Shown here in pieces: positions 1-9,319 of a DNA stretch of 64,000 nt. The position numbers and the translations under genes were made by a program. Each line of letters begins with the position of its first letter. Position 1 is the first letter of the stretch. Source of the DNA: Holothuria scabra (lineage: Eukaryota; Echinodermata; Holothuroidea; Aspidochirotida; Holothuriidae); contig CM074195.1 in NCBI GenBank assembly GCA_037179385.1, positions 28,476,222 through 28,540,221 of the forward strand, in the 5' to 3' direction. Under the pieces are notes generated by a model that made no database searches, was not told the origin of the DNA, and was given only the letters and a program-made list of their open reading frames with translations.

Positions 1-1100
1 GGTTGGTAAGGTTTGGCTTATTTTGACCACAGATGGAGAAGTTTTTAACTAAAACTAACAAAAAATCAGAGAGCGATTACGTCTGCTATTATTGCACTCA
101 CTGTGACCCACACTTAATGGTGGTCACTCCTTGTCACTTATTTCATAATGGGTAGATGAGCAAACAAAGTTTCCACAACAATAGTGAAGCACAAAGGGCT
201 GAGGGAACCAGTACCAAAATTTGTACCAATCACATTCAAAATCTATAATAAACTTGTTTTGCTGAAAGAAACTTGCTTTTCCCTTTCTAATTGTCATAGG
301 AAATACAAGCCAGCAAAAGCTGAGCCTTTTTAAATCTTTATATGTAATAAGAAAATCTAAGAACATATCCTGTATTTGGCCAGATGCCAAATATTCAACT
401 TATAGAACACTTCTAGGCGGTTTGTGACTCATCTGGTCTAAACCATGCAGATTAAAACATGTTCTTTGATTTTACCTCCTACACCTTTTAGTAAACATAC
501 ATGATACCTGCATACTGTATGGATACCATACCTCACAGTTTATACCCATTTTAAACTTGAACCAAAAACACTGACTAGACGAAAGAAAAAAAAACGACGC
601 ATACTTAGTCTAGAGGGTGACACGAGGCAAGATTCAAGTTTGTGGTAGTCAACCCTTTGGGTAAAGACTTTTGAAGTAAAACTAGTGTAACCATTGCTAC
701 AAACATGCAAATTGTGGTGATTTTAATCAGTAATGAAAAGTATAAGTGTAGAGAAACCATCCAGCTTTCAGAGCTTGAAAAATCCTAGATGTGCTGGACT
801 CTCTCCTTTAGTGTTCCAGCTTCCAAACTTCATGATTAAAAAGCCTGTCAGGCTATAAGCATACTCCAGGGAGTTGCATGTACAATCTACTTCTTTAAAA
901 TTTAATTTAGCTATGTTGGGCTCAAACAAAATCTTGTCTGGCTACCCCAGTCTGTTGCCAGAAAGTCTGCTGGCTACTTCTTTCAAACATATTTTTCAAG
1001 CCCCAATTTTAACACCCAGTATCCAGTACCCATATATAAGAAACTGTTAGATTTGAGGAAGGTAACAGGGCATGAATCACTCAGGGAGGGAATGAGGAAC
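1..1100. other. Non-coding, presumed LRRC23 intron 3
   Basis: No open frame here looks like a protein family, and I found no leucine-rich-repeat exon on the minus strand. By position this should be intron sequence between LRRC23 exon 3 and exons beyond the left edge. The stretch is AT-rich with no clear repeat structure until about 1100. Confidence 0.4.
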
Positions 1101-1715
1101 CAGAAAGCCAAAAGGCTCAGTGATTCCTTGCCGAAAAGGGGTGCTTTGTTGTCCTCATAAACCACTTAAAAAGGTTACCTCGTGATATCGTGGTTACAAG
1201 GTTTTCAGTCTTTGATCTCTGGTGACCTCAAATGACCTTTGACCTCCACCAAAAACAATAGGGTTTTTCCTCTCAACATATCAAATCTCTATACCACATA
1301 TGAAAAGTGTTGGTCATTCCTAACTCAAGATATTGTGATTACAAGGTTTTCAGTCTTTGATCTCTGGTGACCTCAAATGACCTTTGACCTCCACCAAAAA
1401 TGATAGCGTTCTTCCTCTCAACATGGCAAATCTATATACCAAATATGAAAAGTGTCAGTCATTCCTATCTCAAGATATCACGATTACAAGGTTTTCGGTC
1501 TTTGATCTCTGGTGACCTCAAACGACCTTTGACCTCCACCAAAAACAATAGGGTTCTTCTTCTCAACATGGTAAATCTATATACCAAATATGAAAAGTGT
1601 AGGTCATTCCTATCTCAAGATGTCGCAATTACAAGGAGCATCACAAACACACATACACACATACACACGACATCACCATTGCATAGATTCCTTGCCTGCC
1701 TTCGGCAAGGAATCA
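1101..1715 (+). repeat. Composite repeat: 145-bp tandem array ending in a hairpin
   Basis: About three units of 145 bp run from roughly 1186 to 1640; the word GTTTTCAGTC recurs at 1201, 1346 and 1491. Each unit carries TGACCTCAAATGACCTTTGACCT followed by a CAAAAACAATAGGG-type stretch. A short ACAC run and an 11-bp stem hairpin (GATTCCTTGCC at 1686 pairing with GGCAAGGAATC ending 1714, loop TGCCTTC) close the right side. The left side has a related GTGATTCCTTGCCG sequence near 1120-1133. The same family recurs at about 27180, 31760 and 34850. A long plus-strand open frame over this block (1400-1897) is made of repeat and is not a gene. Confidence 0.75.
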
Positions 1716-2488
1716 AAAATGGCCTCTCCAACTACTGTCCTAATTCAATTTTTGGAAGTGTTCAGTTTCCTCATAATTTCACTTCCAGATTACAATGCAG
1801 AAGATACATTTCCATTTCCCCTACCCCCACATTTTGCAGGCAAATTTCTAACACTGCTCTTAAGGTAAATTGCATTTGTCATCAATGTCATCAGTGATAC
1901 TACCCTTCTAATTTCTATATTAAAAGACCTCTTGTTGAGACAGCAAATAAAACAAGAAAGTAGCTTCCAAAAGAGCAAAAAAGTTTTAAGGGGCTGTGGG
2001 GGTAAAATATGTAAAAATGTATGGGGGCAAACCTCGTTGTGATTTCAATGGTGACAATCCATCCAGGGATTATATCCCTCCCTCTTTCTCCCTGGGTTAT
2101 CCCAAACTGGACAGCAAGCAGGAGGAATGCTAGAGGAAGGGCCGAGAGTGGGAATATTGCTGTTGACATTTAAAGTTACTTGTGAGAGCTTACTTACCAT
2201 TTGAAACGTATATATGTATGACATGCTCATGGTCTGTATTTTTTCATTTTTCCCATTCTGAATGTTTTCAGAAGTAGTTCAAGCCTTTCCAACACTTTTT
2301 AAGTGTAAGTTTTTGTGCTCTGCACATAACCAAAGTTGTACATTTCCTATGTTATCCATTGATGATGTTACAAACAAAGAAGTAACTCACCAATTAACTT
2401 AGAGGCATCCCAGGCCTACAAAAGCTAAAAGAGGCCTTGACTCAGTTATATGAGAATAACCAGCCCTGCTATAAGCCAAAATCAGGGG
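1716..2488. other. Non-coding stretch left of the DIRS element
   Basis: Nothing recognisable was seen. Short open frames on both strands have no family character. The stretch ends at the DIRS left terminus. Confidence 0.4.
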
Positions 2489-2500
2489 ATCTACTTCACT

Positions 2501-2624
2501 CCTACTTACCTCACCTGTTCCACAAATGGACTATTCTATTTACCGCGGAATACTACTGGCAATGTCTTCTGTAGGTGGCGCTATAGCCCAATAGGAACCC
2601 TCCCTGAACACACCCTTGTTTCAT
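2501..2624 (+). repeat. DIRS left inverted terminal repeat
   Basis: This segment of about 124 bp starts CCTACTTACCTCACCTGTTC and ends ...CACACCCTTGTTTCAT. It is the near-perfect reverse complement of 8677-8800. Visible differences are single bases, for example CTATTCTATTT against CTATTCCATTT, and GGTGGCGC against GGTGGGGC. Bases 2489-2500 are the extra left-terminal sequence, represented only in the internal complementary region. Confidence 0.92.
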
Positions 2625-2639
2625 TGCCAGCGGAATGCT

Positions 2640-3589
2640 AAAGTCACGTTTAATTAGCTCTCTCGTTTTTTCGTCTTTTTGGGTGCAGGAAGTTTTTCAT
2701 CGTCTCTGGATCGTTTTTATCGGTTTATTCGACCAGTGCGTTAAGTAAGTTCTTTCCTTTAGGGATTTTTGGGGGCCCTTTTTTGGTTGCCTTGTTAGCC
2801 ATTTTTCATAGCTTAGGCTTCTTGCCTACCGTGTGTTCGTTAGGCTGCCCGCCTATCGTAGCTTGCGTGTTTAGGCTCCCGTTTTTCCCCCTTCGGTTCC
2901 GGTAGCCTTGCGGCGGACCGGTTCCGGGTGTAGCTGGTTTTGGTTTTCTCTCTCGTTCTTCCTGCCCTTTTGATGTTGTGTTTTTACGTTTTTGTTTGGA
3001 AGGTTCGTCTCGGGACTTAGGGGCTAGTCTCGCATTGTGGGGAGTTTCGCTTGTCTCGCGCTGTGGGGAGTTTCGCCCCCTCTCCCCTGGTGATTCTCTT
3101 CCCCCCTGATCGGTAGCCTTTGGCGAACCGTTATGGCCTTTCCCCTTCTGGTAGCCTTTGGCGCAACGGTTCCCCCTTAGGGTGTGATCATACTGTTGAT
3201 ACGATCATTGATGGTTTTTCGTGCTGTTGTTACTATCTTGCCCTGTCTGGTCACGGTTCGTTAGGTTTGACTAGACAGTTTAGCCTTCTTCAGCTCCGAG
3301 GCTTTGTCCTGGAGCCGTGGCTTGCGTTCCTTGGCTTTGTTGTGCTTCTCGGCTCCATGGAGCCGGGTAGCTTTGTTGCCAGCGTTGTTCAGTAGCCGAG
3401 GTTTGCATAGGTTGTATTGTTTGGGTTCCCGGCTCCTTGCAGCGCCGGGACGCTTTGTTGCCTCTACTACCTCCTTGTTCAAGGAGGAGATTTGTTTAGG
3501 TTGTTTTGTTTTTCTTCCCGGCTCCATGGTACCGGGACGCTTGATTACCTCGTAAGCCGAGTCATTGTGTAGATTGTGTTATTTGTGTT
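2640..3589 (+). other. DIRS 5' leader with repeated motifs and palindromes
   Basis: This is a G/T-rich untranslated leader between the left ITR and gag. It holds repeated GTAGCCTTTGGCG-type words (about 2901, 3112, 3149), a doubled TGTGGGGAGTTTCGC motif (about 3037 and 3063), and the start of a palindrome series (separate entry). Short open frames on both strands arise from this biased sequence and are not supported as genes. Confidence 0.6.
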
Positions 3590-3663
3590 GTGTTGTTCGT
3601 GTCGTTCCCGGCTCCACGGAGCCGGGAGTGTTGTCCTTGTGTTCCTGGCTCCGTGGAGCCGGG
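3349..3663 (+). repeat. Series of 18-22 bp GC-rich palindromes in the DIRS leader
   Basis: At least five imperfect palindromes with the core CCGGCTCC..GGAGCCGG occur at about 3349-3367, 3428-3449, 3517-3536, 3607-3626 and 3644-3663. Spacing is irregular, about 40-90 bp. The copy at 3607 is CCCGGCTCCACGGAGCCGGG. Related half-sites appear near 3311, 3681 and 3739. They could form short RNA hairpins or be protein-binding sites. The last two lie inside the proposed gag frame, so its true start may be later. Confidence 0.75.
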
Positions 3664-5272
3664 TTTTGTCCGTGTATCCTTCGGCTCCGTTCTCGTGTTC
3701 GGGGCCGAAGTTCGTTCTTCTCTTGTCTCCTCTGCGGAGCCGGGGGTTGTGTGTCCAGCTCCGTCAGCCCTGTCTTCTCCGGCTCCTGCGGATCCACAAC
3801 TGGATTTTGGAGTTCTTGGCAACGGCGTGTCCTTAGCGGAGGAGAGTCTTGTTCACAGTGCCTCCCCGGAGGCCTTGCTGGAAACCCAGGCTCCGGTGGA
3901 CCCGGAGCATTCACCTTCTGATCGTGGCCTGAAACGCCCTCACCGGGACCGTCCTCCTTCAGTGGATCCGGAGGCTCCTCCCAGAAAGCAGGCTAGAAGT
4001 GCTCCAGAGGACACTGAGTCTATTCTTGCCGGGTTCCTGAAGCAACTTTCTCAGGTTCTATCTCAAGGCCTCACCAAACCCACGCAGCCGGCGACGTCCC
4101 CACCGGAGGCTTCAAGTTCTCCGGCCCCGTCGGTCGACGGGTCCGATTCTGAGGAGATAGTGCAGGGTCCGAGCCTTTCTCATGATGCCAGTCCCACGGG
4201 ACATCCTACATCGCCTTCCCGCCTTACGGAACCACATGATTCATCTTCGGAAGATGACCTTCCCCTCCTGGGCACCTCTATTACACAGGAGGCTTTTGGT
4301 AAAGCTCTGGAAGTTATCAGGAGAACGTTGGGGTTTCCGACCCCCGAGGCACCTCAACCCACGGAGGGGACAAGGCGTTCCAAGCTCTCCCTCAATAAGT
4401 CAAAGCAGCCTCCCGTAGCCAGCTTACCTGTTGATTATGAGTGTTTTGAGCGGTTCACCGCCATTGCCGACAAGAAGACATGGTCTGCCTTTCCGTCTAA
4501 GGAAGCCGCCGTCTTCAGGGTAGATGAACCAGATTGGGAGGAATTGTTAAGAACCCCCCTTATGCCACAAGCAGCCAAGGATAAGCTGGTCTCAGCCGGG
4601 GCCATGGATGTGAAAGGAAGGTTCCTGGCCAAAGATAAGAGGCTTTGGGAGGCAGAACTTGTGAAATTAGATACAGCGGCTAGAATGGGTTTGCAGTTCA
4701 CTTCTTCCCTCTTGCTTTTAGCGGAAGTCATTAATATGGCGTTTCATCATCCTCAGGACAGAGCCGTAACTAGGGAGGACACGGGCTCCCTCATCAAGCT
4801 TTTGGGCCCAGTCTCACGTTTGGTCTTCGACCAGCTTTCCAGGATCGCCGTCCGTTCCGTCTGGCAGAGGAGGTCCTTGGCGCTGACTGCCTTACCTGGC
4901 CTTCAGACTCTATCAGAGAGAAGTTTCAAAAGCTGCCCGTTTCCTCGGCGGACTTGTTTAACAATCAGTTTGAGGTGCTTTTGCAGGCAGAGGTGAAAAA
5001 ACACAAGGACCTTAAGGACGCCGATTTCAGGCCCAAGCCACGAACATCTTCCCGCTCTTCCAGGGATTGTCGTGCTCCGGAGGGCTGGTCGTCCCCCTTT
5101 TCATGCCCGGCAACCGGTGGACCGTTTTCGCCGCGGTAGCTTCGTAGCACCCTTTCAGGATCGACGGACACGCCGTGACCCTCCTAGACGTTCTCGCCCA
5201 GCTAGACCCTTAGAGAGAAACCAGCCGAGGTTCCGTCACCAGTTGACTAGAGGAAGGGCCCCGAAGCCCTAG
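3590..5272 (+). pseudogene. DIRS gag-like ORF1, two apparent frame changes
   Basis: This is the first DIRS frame, presumed to encode the Gag-like RNA-binding structural protein. The open frame runs 3590-4996 (468 codons) but has no early ATG, so the real start is uncertain. The N-terminal half is Pro/Ser/Glu-rich and disordered-looking. The middle (about 4400-4900) looks folded, with words such as DKKTWSAFPSKEAAVF. Near 4890-4910 the sensible reading moves to another frame (REKFQKLPVSSADLFNNQ, then LLQAEVKKHKDL, to about 5070). It then returns to the first frame for an Arg-rich basic tail (DRFRRGSFVAPFQDRRTRR) ending at TAG 5270-5272. Two single-base indels of opposite sign would explain this. 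I infer gag is broken in this copy unless the sequence has errors. Confidence 0.75.
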
Positions 5273-5303
5273 GGGTGCCCACCTCACCGTCTCGTTCCCG
5301 GCG

Positions 5304-7340
5304 GTGGGGGGGCGTATAGGAAAGTTCGCTGGAAACTGGGACATCCTAGACCCGGACTCATGGGTTTCCCGTACAGTCTCGGAAGGCTACAGGCTAGAGT
5401 TTACAGAGTCTCCTCCGATGGGAAATCACTTTCGTGCAACCCCAGTTCCAGCCCAGCGGGACCAAAGGGAAGCCTTGGAGAAGGAACTGGCGGACCTACT
5501 TTCCAAGGAGGCGATCCGTCCGGCAACTCGACAAGAGTCGTTGAACCTCTACAGATCCACCTTTTTCCTAACACCAAAGAAACCGGATACATGGCGCCCG
5601 ATCTTGAACCTCAAACCTCTAAACAAAGGCTACATCCACCTGAAACATTTCAGGATGGAAACTCTGGCTTCAATCCTTCCGTCCCTTGTCAGGGGGATGT
5701 GGGCCACTTCCGTAGATCTGAAGGACGCATACCTGCATGTACCGATCCACGAAGAACACCAGCATTTCCTGTCTTTCCATTACAAGGACATAGATTATGT
5801 CTTCAGAGCCATGCCCTTTGGCCTTTCGACAGCTCCAAGGGTTTTTACAAGACTCACCAGGGCTGTTACCAACTACCTACATTGAAGAGGGGTGCTAGTC
5901 TTTGCTTACCTGGACGACTGGCTCATTGTGGCCAACTCGGAAGTGGCCGCCAGGGACCACACCCACCTCGTGACACAGCTCCTCGGGAGCTTGGGATGGA
6001 TTATCAACCCCCAGAAATCTTCTCTCGTTCCCTCTCAGTCTCTGGTGTACCTGGGGGCAGTTCTAGACCTAGGAGTGGGCAGGATCCGCCCTTCCACAGA
6101 GAGGTTAGAGGCAGTTGTCAGCTTGTGTGCTCATCTTACGGAAAGGCCAACCAGTCCAGTCAGCGAGTGGCTTCGTCTCTTAGGACTCTTAGCCAGCTTA
6201 GTGGACATAATTCCCCTCTGCCGCCTGAGAATGAGGCCTATCCAGCTCTTCTTACTTCACCAGTTCTCCCCGTCCCAGGACCCAACCTCGAAGTTGATTC
6301 ATCGGGCGGAGGTGTTACCTCACCTGTCATGGTGGCGGACAAGGGCCAACTGGAGCCAGGGAAGACCATTCCGGGCCATTCGCAAGAGGGAGGTCATGTC
6401 GACAGATGCATCCCTGTCCGGGTGGGGAGCCTCTTGGGGATCGTTAACAGTCTCCGGGAATTGGTCGCAAGAGGAGTCCCATCTTCACATCAATGTCTTA
6501 GAGATGGAGGCAGTGCACAGAGCGATTCTTCATTGGGGCAAGCACCTCAGAGGCTCTCTGGTGACTATCCTGTCGGACAACTCCACCACAGTGTCCTACA
6601 TAAACAGACAAGGGGGGACAAGATCCCCGACCCTGTGCCTTCGGGCGATCAGCTTAATCCTAGCGGCAGAAAGCCTGAATATTCGGCTTCTGGCCTCTCA
6701 CCTAGCAGGAAAGGACAACGTAGTCGCGGACGCCCTCTCCAGGGGTTGGTCCGTAGATCAGAAGGAGTGGTCACTCTCCAGCGTGTGGGCCAGCCACATC
6801 TTCACCCTGTACGATCGCCCTCACGTCGACCTCTTTGCAACCGCCGACAATGCAAAGCTCGAGGTCTTCTGCACAAGGTACTTCCATCCACGAGCTTGGG
6901 CGATGGACGCTCTCTCCCTCGACTGGGACGGCGTGTTTGCCTATGCTTTTCCCCCGTTCAACTTGGTCCATCAGGTGTTAGCGAAGGTCCGGGACTCCAG
7001 CCGGGCTCACCTGCTCCTGGTCGCTCCAGCCTGGCCGAACCAGCCCTGGTTCCCCTTGCTCCTTCAGCTGTTGGTCGACAATCCCTTCAAGTTTCCGACG
7101 AAGACCACCCTGCTCTCGCAACTCAAGGGAAGAGTTCTTCACCCAGACGTGGGTTCCCTCCACCTAGCTGCTTGGCCAGTATCAAGCGACCCCTCCAGGC
7201 GGAAGGCCTTTCACGAGGGGCTTCTGACATCGCAGCCAGAGCGAGAAGACCCTCCGCACTGGCTATTTACGATGCCCGTCTCAGAAGGTATAGAGCCTGG
7301 GCAGCTGCCCGAGGTACCAATCCCTTGGAAGCTCCAGTAG
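5304..7340 (+). pseudogene. DIRS ORF2: RT, RNase H, methyltransferase-like; one TGA
   Basis: The frame opens at about 5247, just upstream of the gag stop, and has no early ATG, so it is probably reached by recoding or an internal start. RT motifs are VDLKDAYLHVPI (residues about 137-148 counted from 5304) and RAMPFGLSTAP (168-178), then the catalytic AYLDDW just after a TGA at 5883-5885. Counting again from 5892, RNase H shows TDAS (171-174), LEMEA (203-207), SDNSTTVSYINRQGG (228-242) and NVVADALSR (277-285), so its acidic residues are present. The DIRS methyltransferase-like domain follows, with VDLFATADN (312-320), YAFPP (351-355) and PWFPLL (385-390). The TGA lies between two RT motifs; a CGA-to-TGA CpG transition would explain it. 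Unless read through, RT is truncated. Confidence 0.9.
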
Positions 7341-8239
7341 CGGAGGTAGCAGAGTTCCTTACCACCCTCTTCAAGGAAGGGAAGCAGGTCAGGACGATAC
7401 GTAATTACAGGGCAGCGATAGGCGCCTTTCACAAGGGTTTCGCTGACGGGTCCTCTGTGTCCGACAACTCCACTATCCTCCAGCTGATCAGAGGCATGTT
7501 CCACATCAGACCTCCGGTCCGTAAACTGCTGCCTTCTTGGTCCATCAACCAGGTCCTGGACCTCCTATGTCGTCCTCCTTACGAGCCTTTGGAGTCGGCC
7601 TCCTTACGTCACCTCACAGAGAAGACGCTCTTCCTCGTCGCAGCGGCCTCAACTAGGAGGAGGAGTGGCTTACAGGCCCTATCGACGGATGACGGCTTCA
7701 TCAGGTTTCATAAGGGAGGGGTTCAGCTGCTGCCTCATCCGGGTTTCCTGGCCAAGAACCAGTCTCTGTCGTTTGCTCCGGAGCCGATCTCTATTCCTGC
7801 GATAGAGTCCATCTCGTCGATACCAGAAGATCAGTTGGCTTGTCCTGTCAGGGCCTTAAGGAAGTATGTCCGCCGGACGAAACCTCTGAGGAAATCATCT
7901 CAACTGTTTATCCTGCCTCGAGACCCATACTCGCCGGCTTCCAAGGACACCATCTCCCGTTGGATTCGAGACCTTATCTCTCCGTTTACCACCCAAGGCG
8001 AGAAGGCTAGGGCTCATGATCTACGGTCCCACGCCACTTCTAAGGCTTGGTTTGCGGGAGTCCCTCTGGAGGACATCATCAAGGCAGCCGCTTGGAAGAC
8101 TCCGTCCACCTTCGTGTCTTGCTACCTAACCAACACCGTCTCCGCCGAAAATAACTTCGTCTCAGCTGTGCTGGCCTCTATGCCAGGTACATCTTCGCAG
8201 TCTCCAGCTCCGTCCGGCTCTCCGACCTCACGTTGCTAA
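5360..8239 (+). CDS. DIRS ORF3: tyrosine recombinase in a 959-codon frame
   Basis: This frame starts with a real ATG 56 bases into ORF2 and is uninterrupted to TAA at 8237-8239. The last third or so (from about 7190) is the DIRS tyrosine recombinase, which would insert the circular DNA intermediate by strand exchange. Its catalytic residues are visible: Arg in STRRRSGLQAL (about residue 767), HDLR (His 886, Arg 889), Trp 912 in AAWKTPSTF, and the nucleophile Tyr 922 in SCYL. The preceding 600 or so codons overlap ORF2 in another frame and translate to a Ser/Pro/Gly/Arg-rich, disordered-looking sequence. Overlap of these two ORFs is known in DIRS elements, but an open frame this long is striking. 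The recombinase proper may start further inside. The catalytic region appears intact. Confidence 0.88.
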   Translation: MGFPYSLGRLQARVYRVSSDGKSLSCNPSSSPAGPKGSLGEGTGGPTFQGGDPSGNSTRVVEPLQIHLFPNTKETGYMAPDLEPQTSKQRLHPPETFQDGNSGFNPSVPCQGDVGHFRRSEGRIPACTDPRRTPAFPVFPLQGHRLCLQSHALWPFDSSKGFYKTHQGCYQLPTLKRGASLCLPGRLAHCGQLGSGRQGPHPPRDTAPRELGMDYQPPEIFSRSLSVSGVPGGSSRPRSGQDPPFHREVRGSCQLVCSSYGKANQSSQRVASSLRTLSQLSGHNSPLPPENEAYPALLTSPVLPVPGPNLEVDSSGGGVTSPVMVADKGQLEPGKTIPGHSQEGGHVDRCIPVRVGSLLGIVNSLRELVARGVPSSHQCLRDGGSAQSDSSLGQAPQRLSGDYPVGQLHHSVLHKQTRGDKIPDPVPSGDQLNPSGRKPEYSASGLSPSRKGQRSRGRPLQGLVRRSEGVVTLQRVGQPHLHPVRSPSRRPLCNRRQCKARGLLHKVLPSTSLGDGRSLPRLGRRVCLCFSPVQLGPSGVSEGPGLQPGSPAPGRSSLAEPALVPLAPSAVGRQSLQVSDEDHPALATQGKSSSPRRGFPPPSCLASIKRPLQAEGLSRGASDIAARARRPSALAIYDARLRRYRAWAAARGTNPLEAPVAEVAEFLTTLFKEGKQVRTIRNYRAAIGAFHKGFADGSSVSDNSTILQLIRGMFHIRPPVRKLLPSWSINQVLDLLCRPPYEPLESASLRHLTEKTLFLVAAASTRRRSGLQALSTDDGFIRFHKGGVQLLPHPGFLAKNQSLSFAPEPISIPAIESISSIPEDQLACPVRALRKYVRRTKPLRKSSQLFILPRDPYSPASKDTISRWIRDLISPFTTQGEKARAHDLRSHATSKAWFAGVPLEDIIKAAAWKTPSTFVSCYLTNTVSAENNFVSAVLASMPGTSSQSPAPSGSPTSRC

Positions 8240-8244
8240 TCTGG

Positions 8245-8342
8245 TAGTCCATTTGTGGAACAGGTGAGGTAAGTAGGAGTGAAGTAGATTCAACAAAACT
8301 TACCTGTGGTTTGTGAATCTACGAACCCTACTTACCTCACCT
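8245..8342 (+). repeat. DIRS internal complementary region (ICR)
   Basis: Bases 8245-8289 are the reverse complement of the left end (AGTCCATTTGTGG...GAAGTAGAT). Bases 8290-8342 are the reverse complement of the right end (TCAACAAAACTTACCTGTGG...). The two halves abut, so this segment is an antisense copy of a joined right-left terminus. In the accepted DIRS model it templates circle completion. It starts five bases after the recombinase stop codon. Confidence 0.92.
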
Positions 8343-8676
8343 ATCGCCCGCCTCCCGTCACCCCACTCGGAGCTGGGAGGTTTGAGAGGGGGAACTTGTC
8401 TTGTTGTGTCACCGTTGTACTAAGACACTTACACTAATCTCGCCTGTCAACTCACTGGATCCTCGACTTGCTGGACACCCGTGCCTTCGGCGCTTCGTTA
8501 AGGTAAGCTGGTTCTCCGGTGATCATTTGTTTTCCTTTTTTATGTATAAGTTGGTTATTTTAAAGGTGTTAGGGTGACGTGAGTTGTGTCTCTCGCTTGT
8601 TGGTTCTTCATTACTAACCCTTGTGCCACTTGTTCTCCATCAGCTCCTCCTCTCGTGCCTCTCCTCTCCTTGGCTC
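8343..8676 (+). other. DIRS 3' untranslated segment
   Basis: This non-coding sequence between the ICR and the right ITR is C/T-rich. It contains no open frame of note and probably belongs to the element's 3' untranslated part. Confidence 0.6.
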
Positions 8677-8800
8677 ATGAAACAAGGGTGTGTTCAGGGA
8701 GGGTTCCTATTGGGCTATAGCCCCACCTACAGAAGACATTGCCAGTAGTATTCCGCGGTAAATGGAATAGTCCATTTGTGGAACAGGTGAGGTAAGTAGG
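8677..8800 (-). repeat. DIRS right inverted terminal repeat
   Basis: This is the reverse complement of 2501-2624. The further 37 bases to 8837 (TTCGTAGATTCACAAACC...TTGTTGA) have no counterpart at the left end but are matched by the second half of the ICR, which places the right terminus. Confidence 0.92.
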
Positions 8801-8837
8801 GTTCGTAGATTCACAAACCACAGGTAAGTTTTGTTGA

Positions 8838-9319
8838 TTTCATATGAAAAGGCTATACAACTACCTTGATACGATTAGCTTTCTAAGAAGTACAAAGAAT
8901 GGGTCTGCGACTATTATGATACTACCCTTACATTTTCATCAGCCTGTAAAGATTGCAACAAAATTACACTTCTTTGACCTAACTTTAAATCCCTTAACTA
9001 GATGAAGGTTCTATTGTGGGTCAAAACAGTGAAAAACAACATTTTAAGCGGTACATTATTTGGTTTGTGAATTTACCAATTTGTTCCAAGCCTGTAAAGT
9101 TTTTTTTACATGCTAATTAAATTGCAAAAATTTGGACAATTTCCGTATCCTACATACAAATGACTAATTAACAATTAAATTTGGCTTTTAATATGGACCA
9201 GACACTTTAAAATTACACACAGAACAATTTCAAGCCAGAATACAAAAATATTCAAAATTAAATACTTCTGCATAATTTTTGGATGTAAAGCTAGACTTAC
9301 TATGCTAGTAATATGCATT
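8838..9319. other. Non-coding, no recognised element
   Basis: AT-rich sequence between the DIRS right end and the next MITE. No exon or repeat structure was seen. Confidence 0.4.

Larger units (their letters stand above)
2489..8837 (+). mobile_element. Full-length DIRS-type tyrosine-recombinase retrotransposon
   Basis: The element of about 6.35 kb has every structural hallmark of DIRS elements. These are inverted terminal repeats, an internal complementary region matching both ends, a gag-like frame, an RT/RNase H/methyltransferase-like frame, and an overlapping tyrosine recombinase frame, with no target duplication. DIRS elements replicate through an RNA and probably a circular DNA intermediate that the recombinase inserts. 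Boundaries come from the internal complementary region, which joins the complement of the left end (ATCTACTTCACTCC at 2489) to that of the right end (...GGTAAGTTTTGTTGA to 8837). The element lies antisense to LRRC23, in presumed intron. The copy looks young: the ITRs are nearly identical, the recombinase frame is intact and only a few lesions are visible. Its GC content is well above its surroundings. Confidence 0.93.

Noticed and set aside
1400..1897. 165-codon plus-strand open frame
   Set aside because: It is composed of 145-bp tandem repeat units and an ACAC run; the repeated words explain the frame.
3261..3914. Several open frames on both strands in the DIRS leader and gag 5' part
   Set aside because: They are shadows caused by GC-rich palindromes and low stop density; gag is the better reading.
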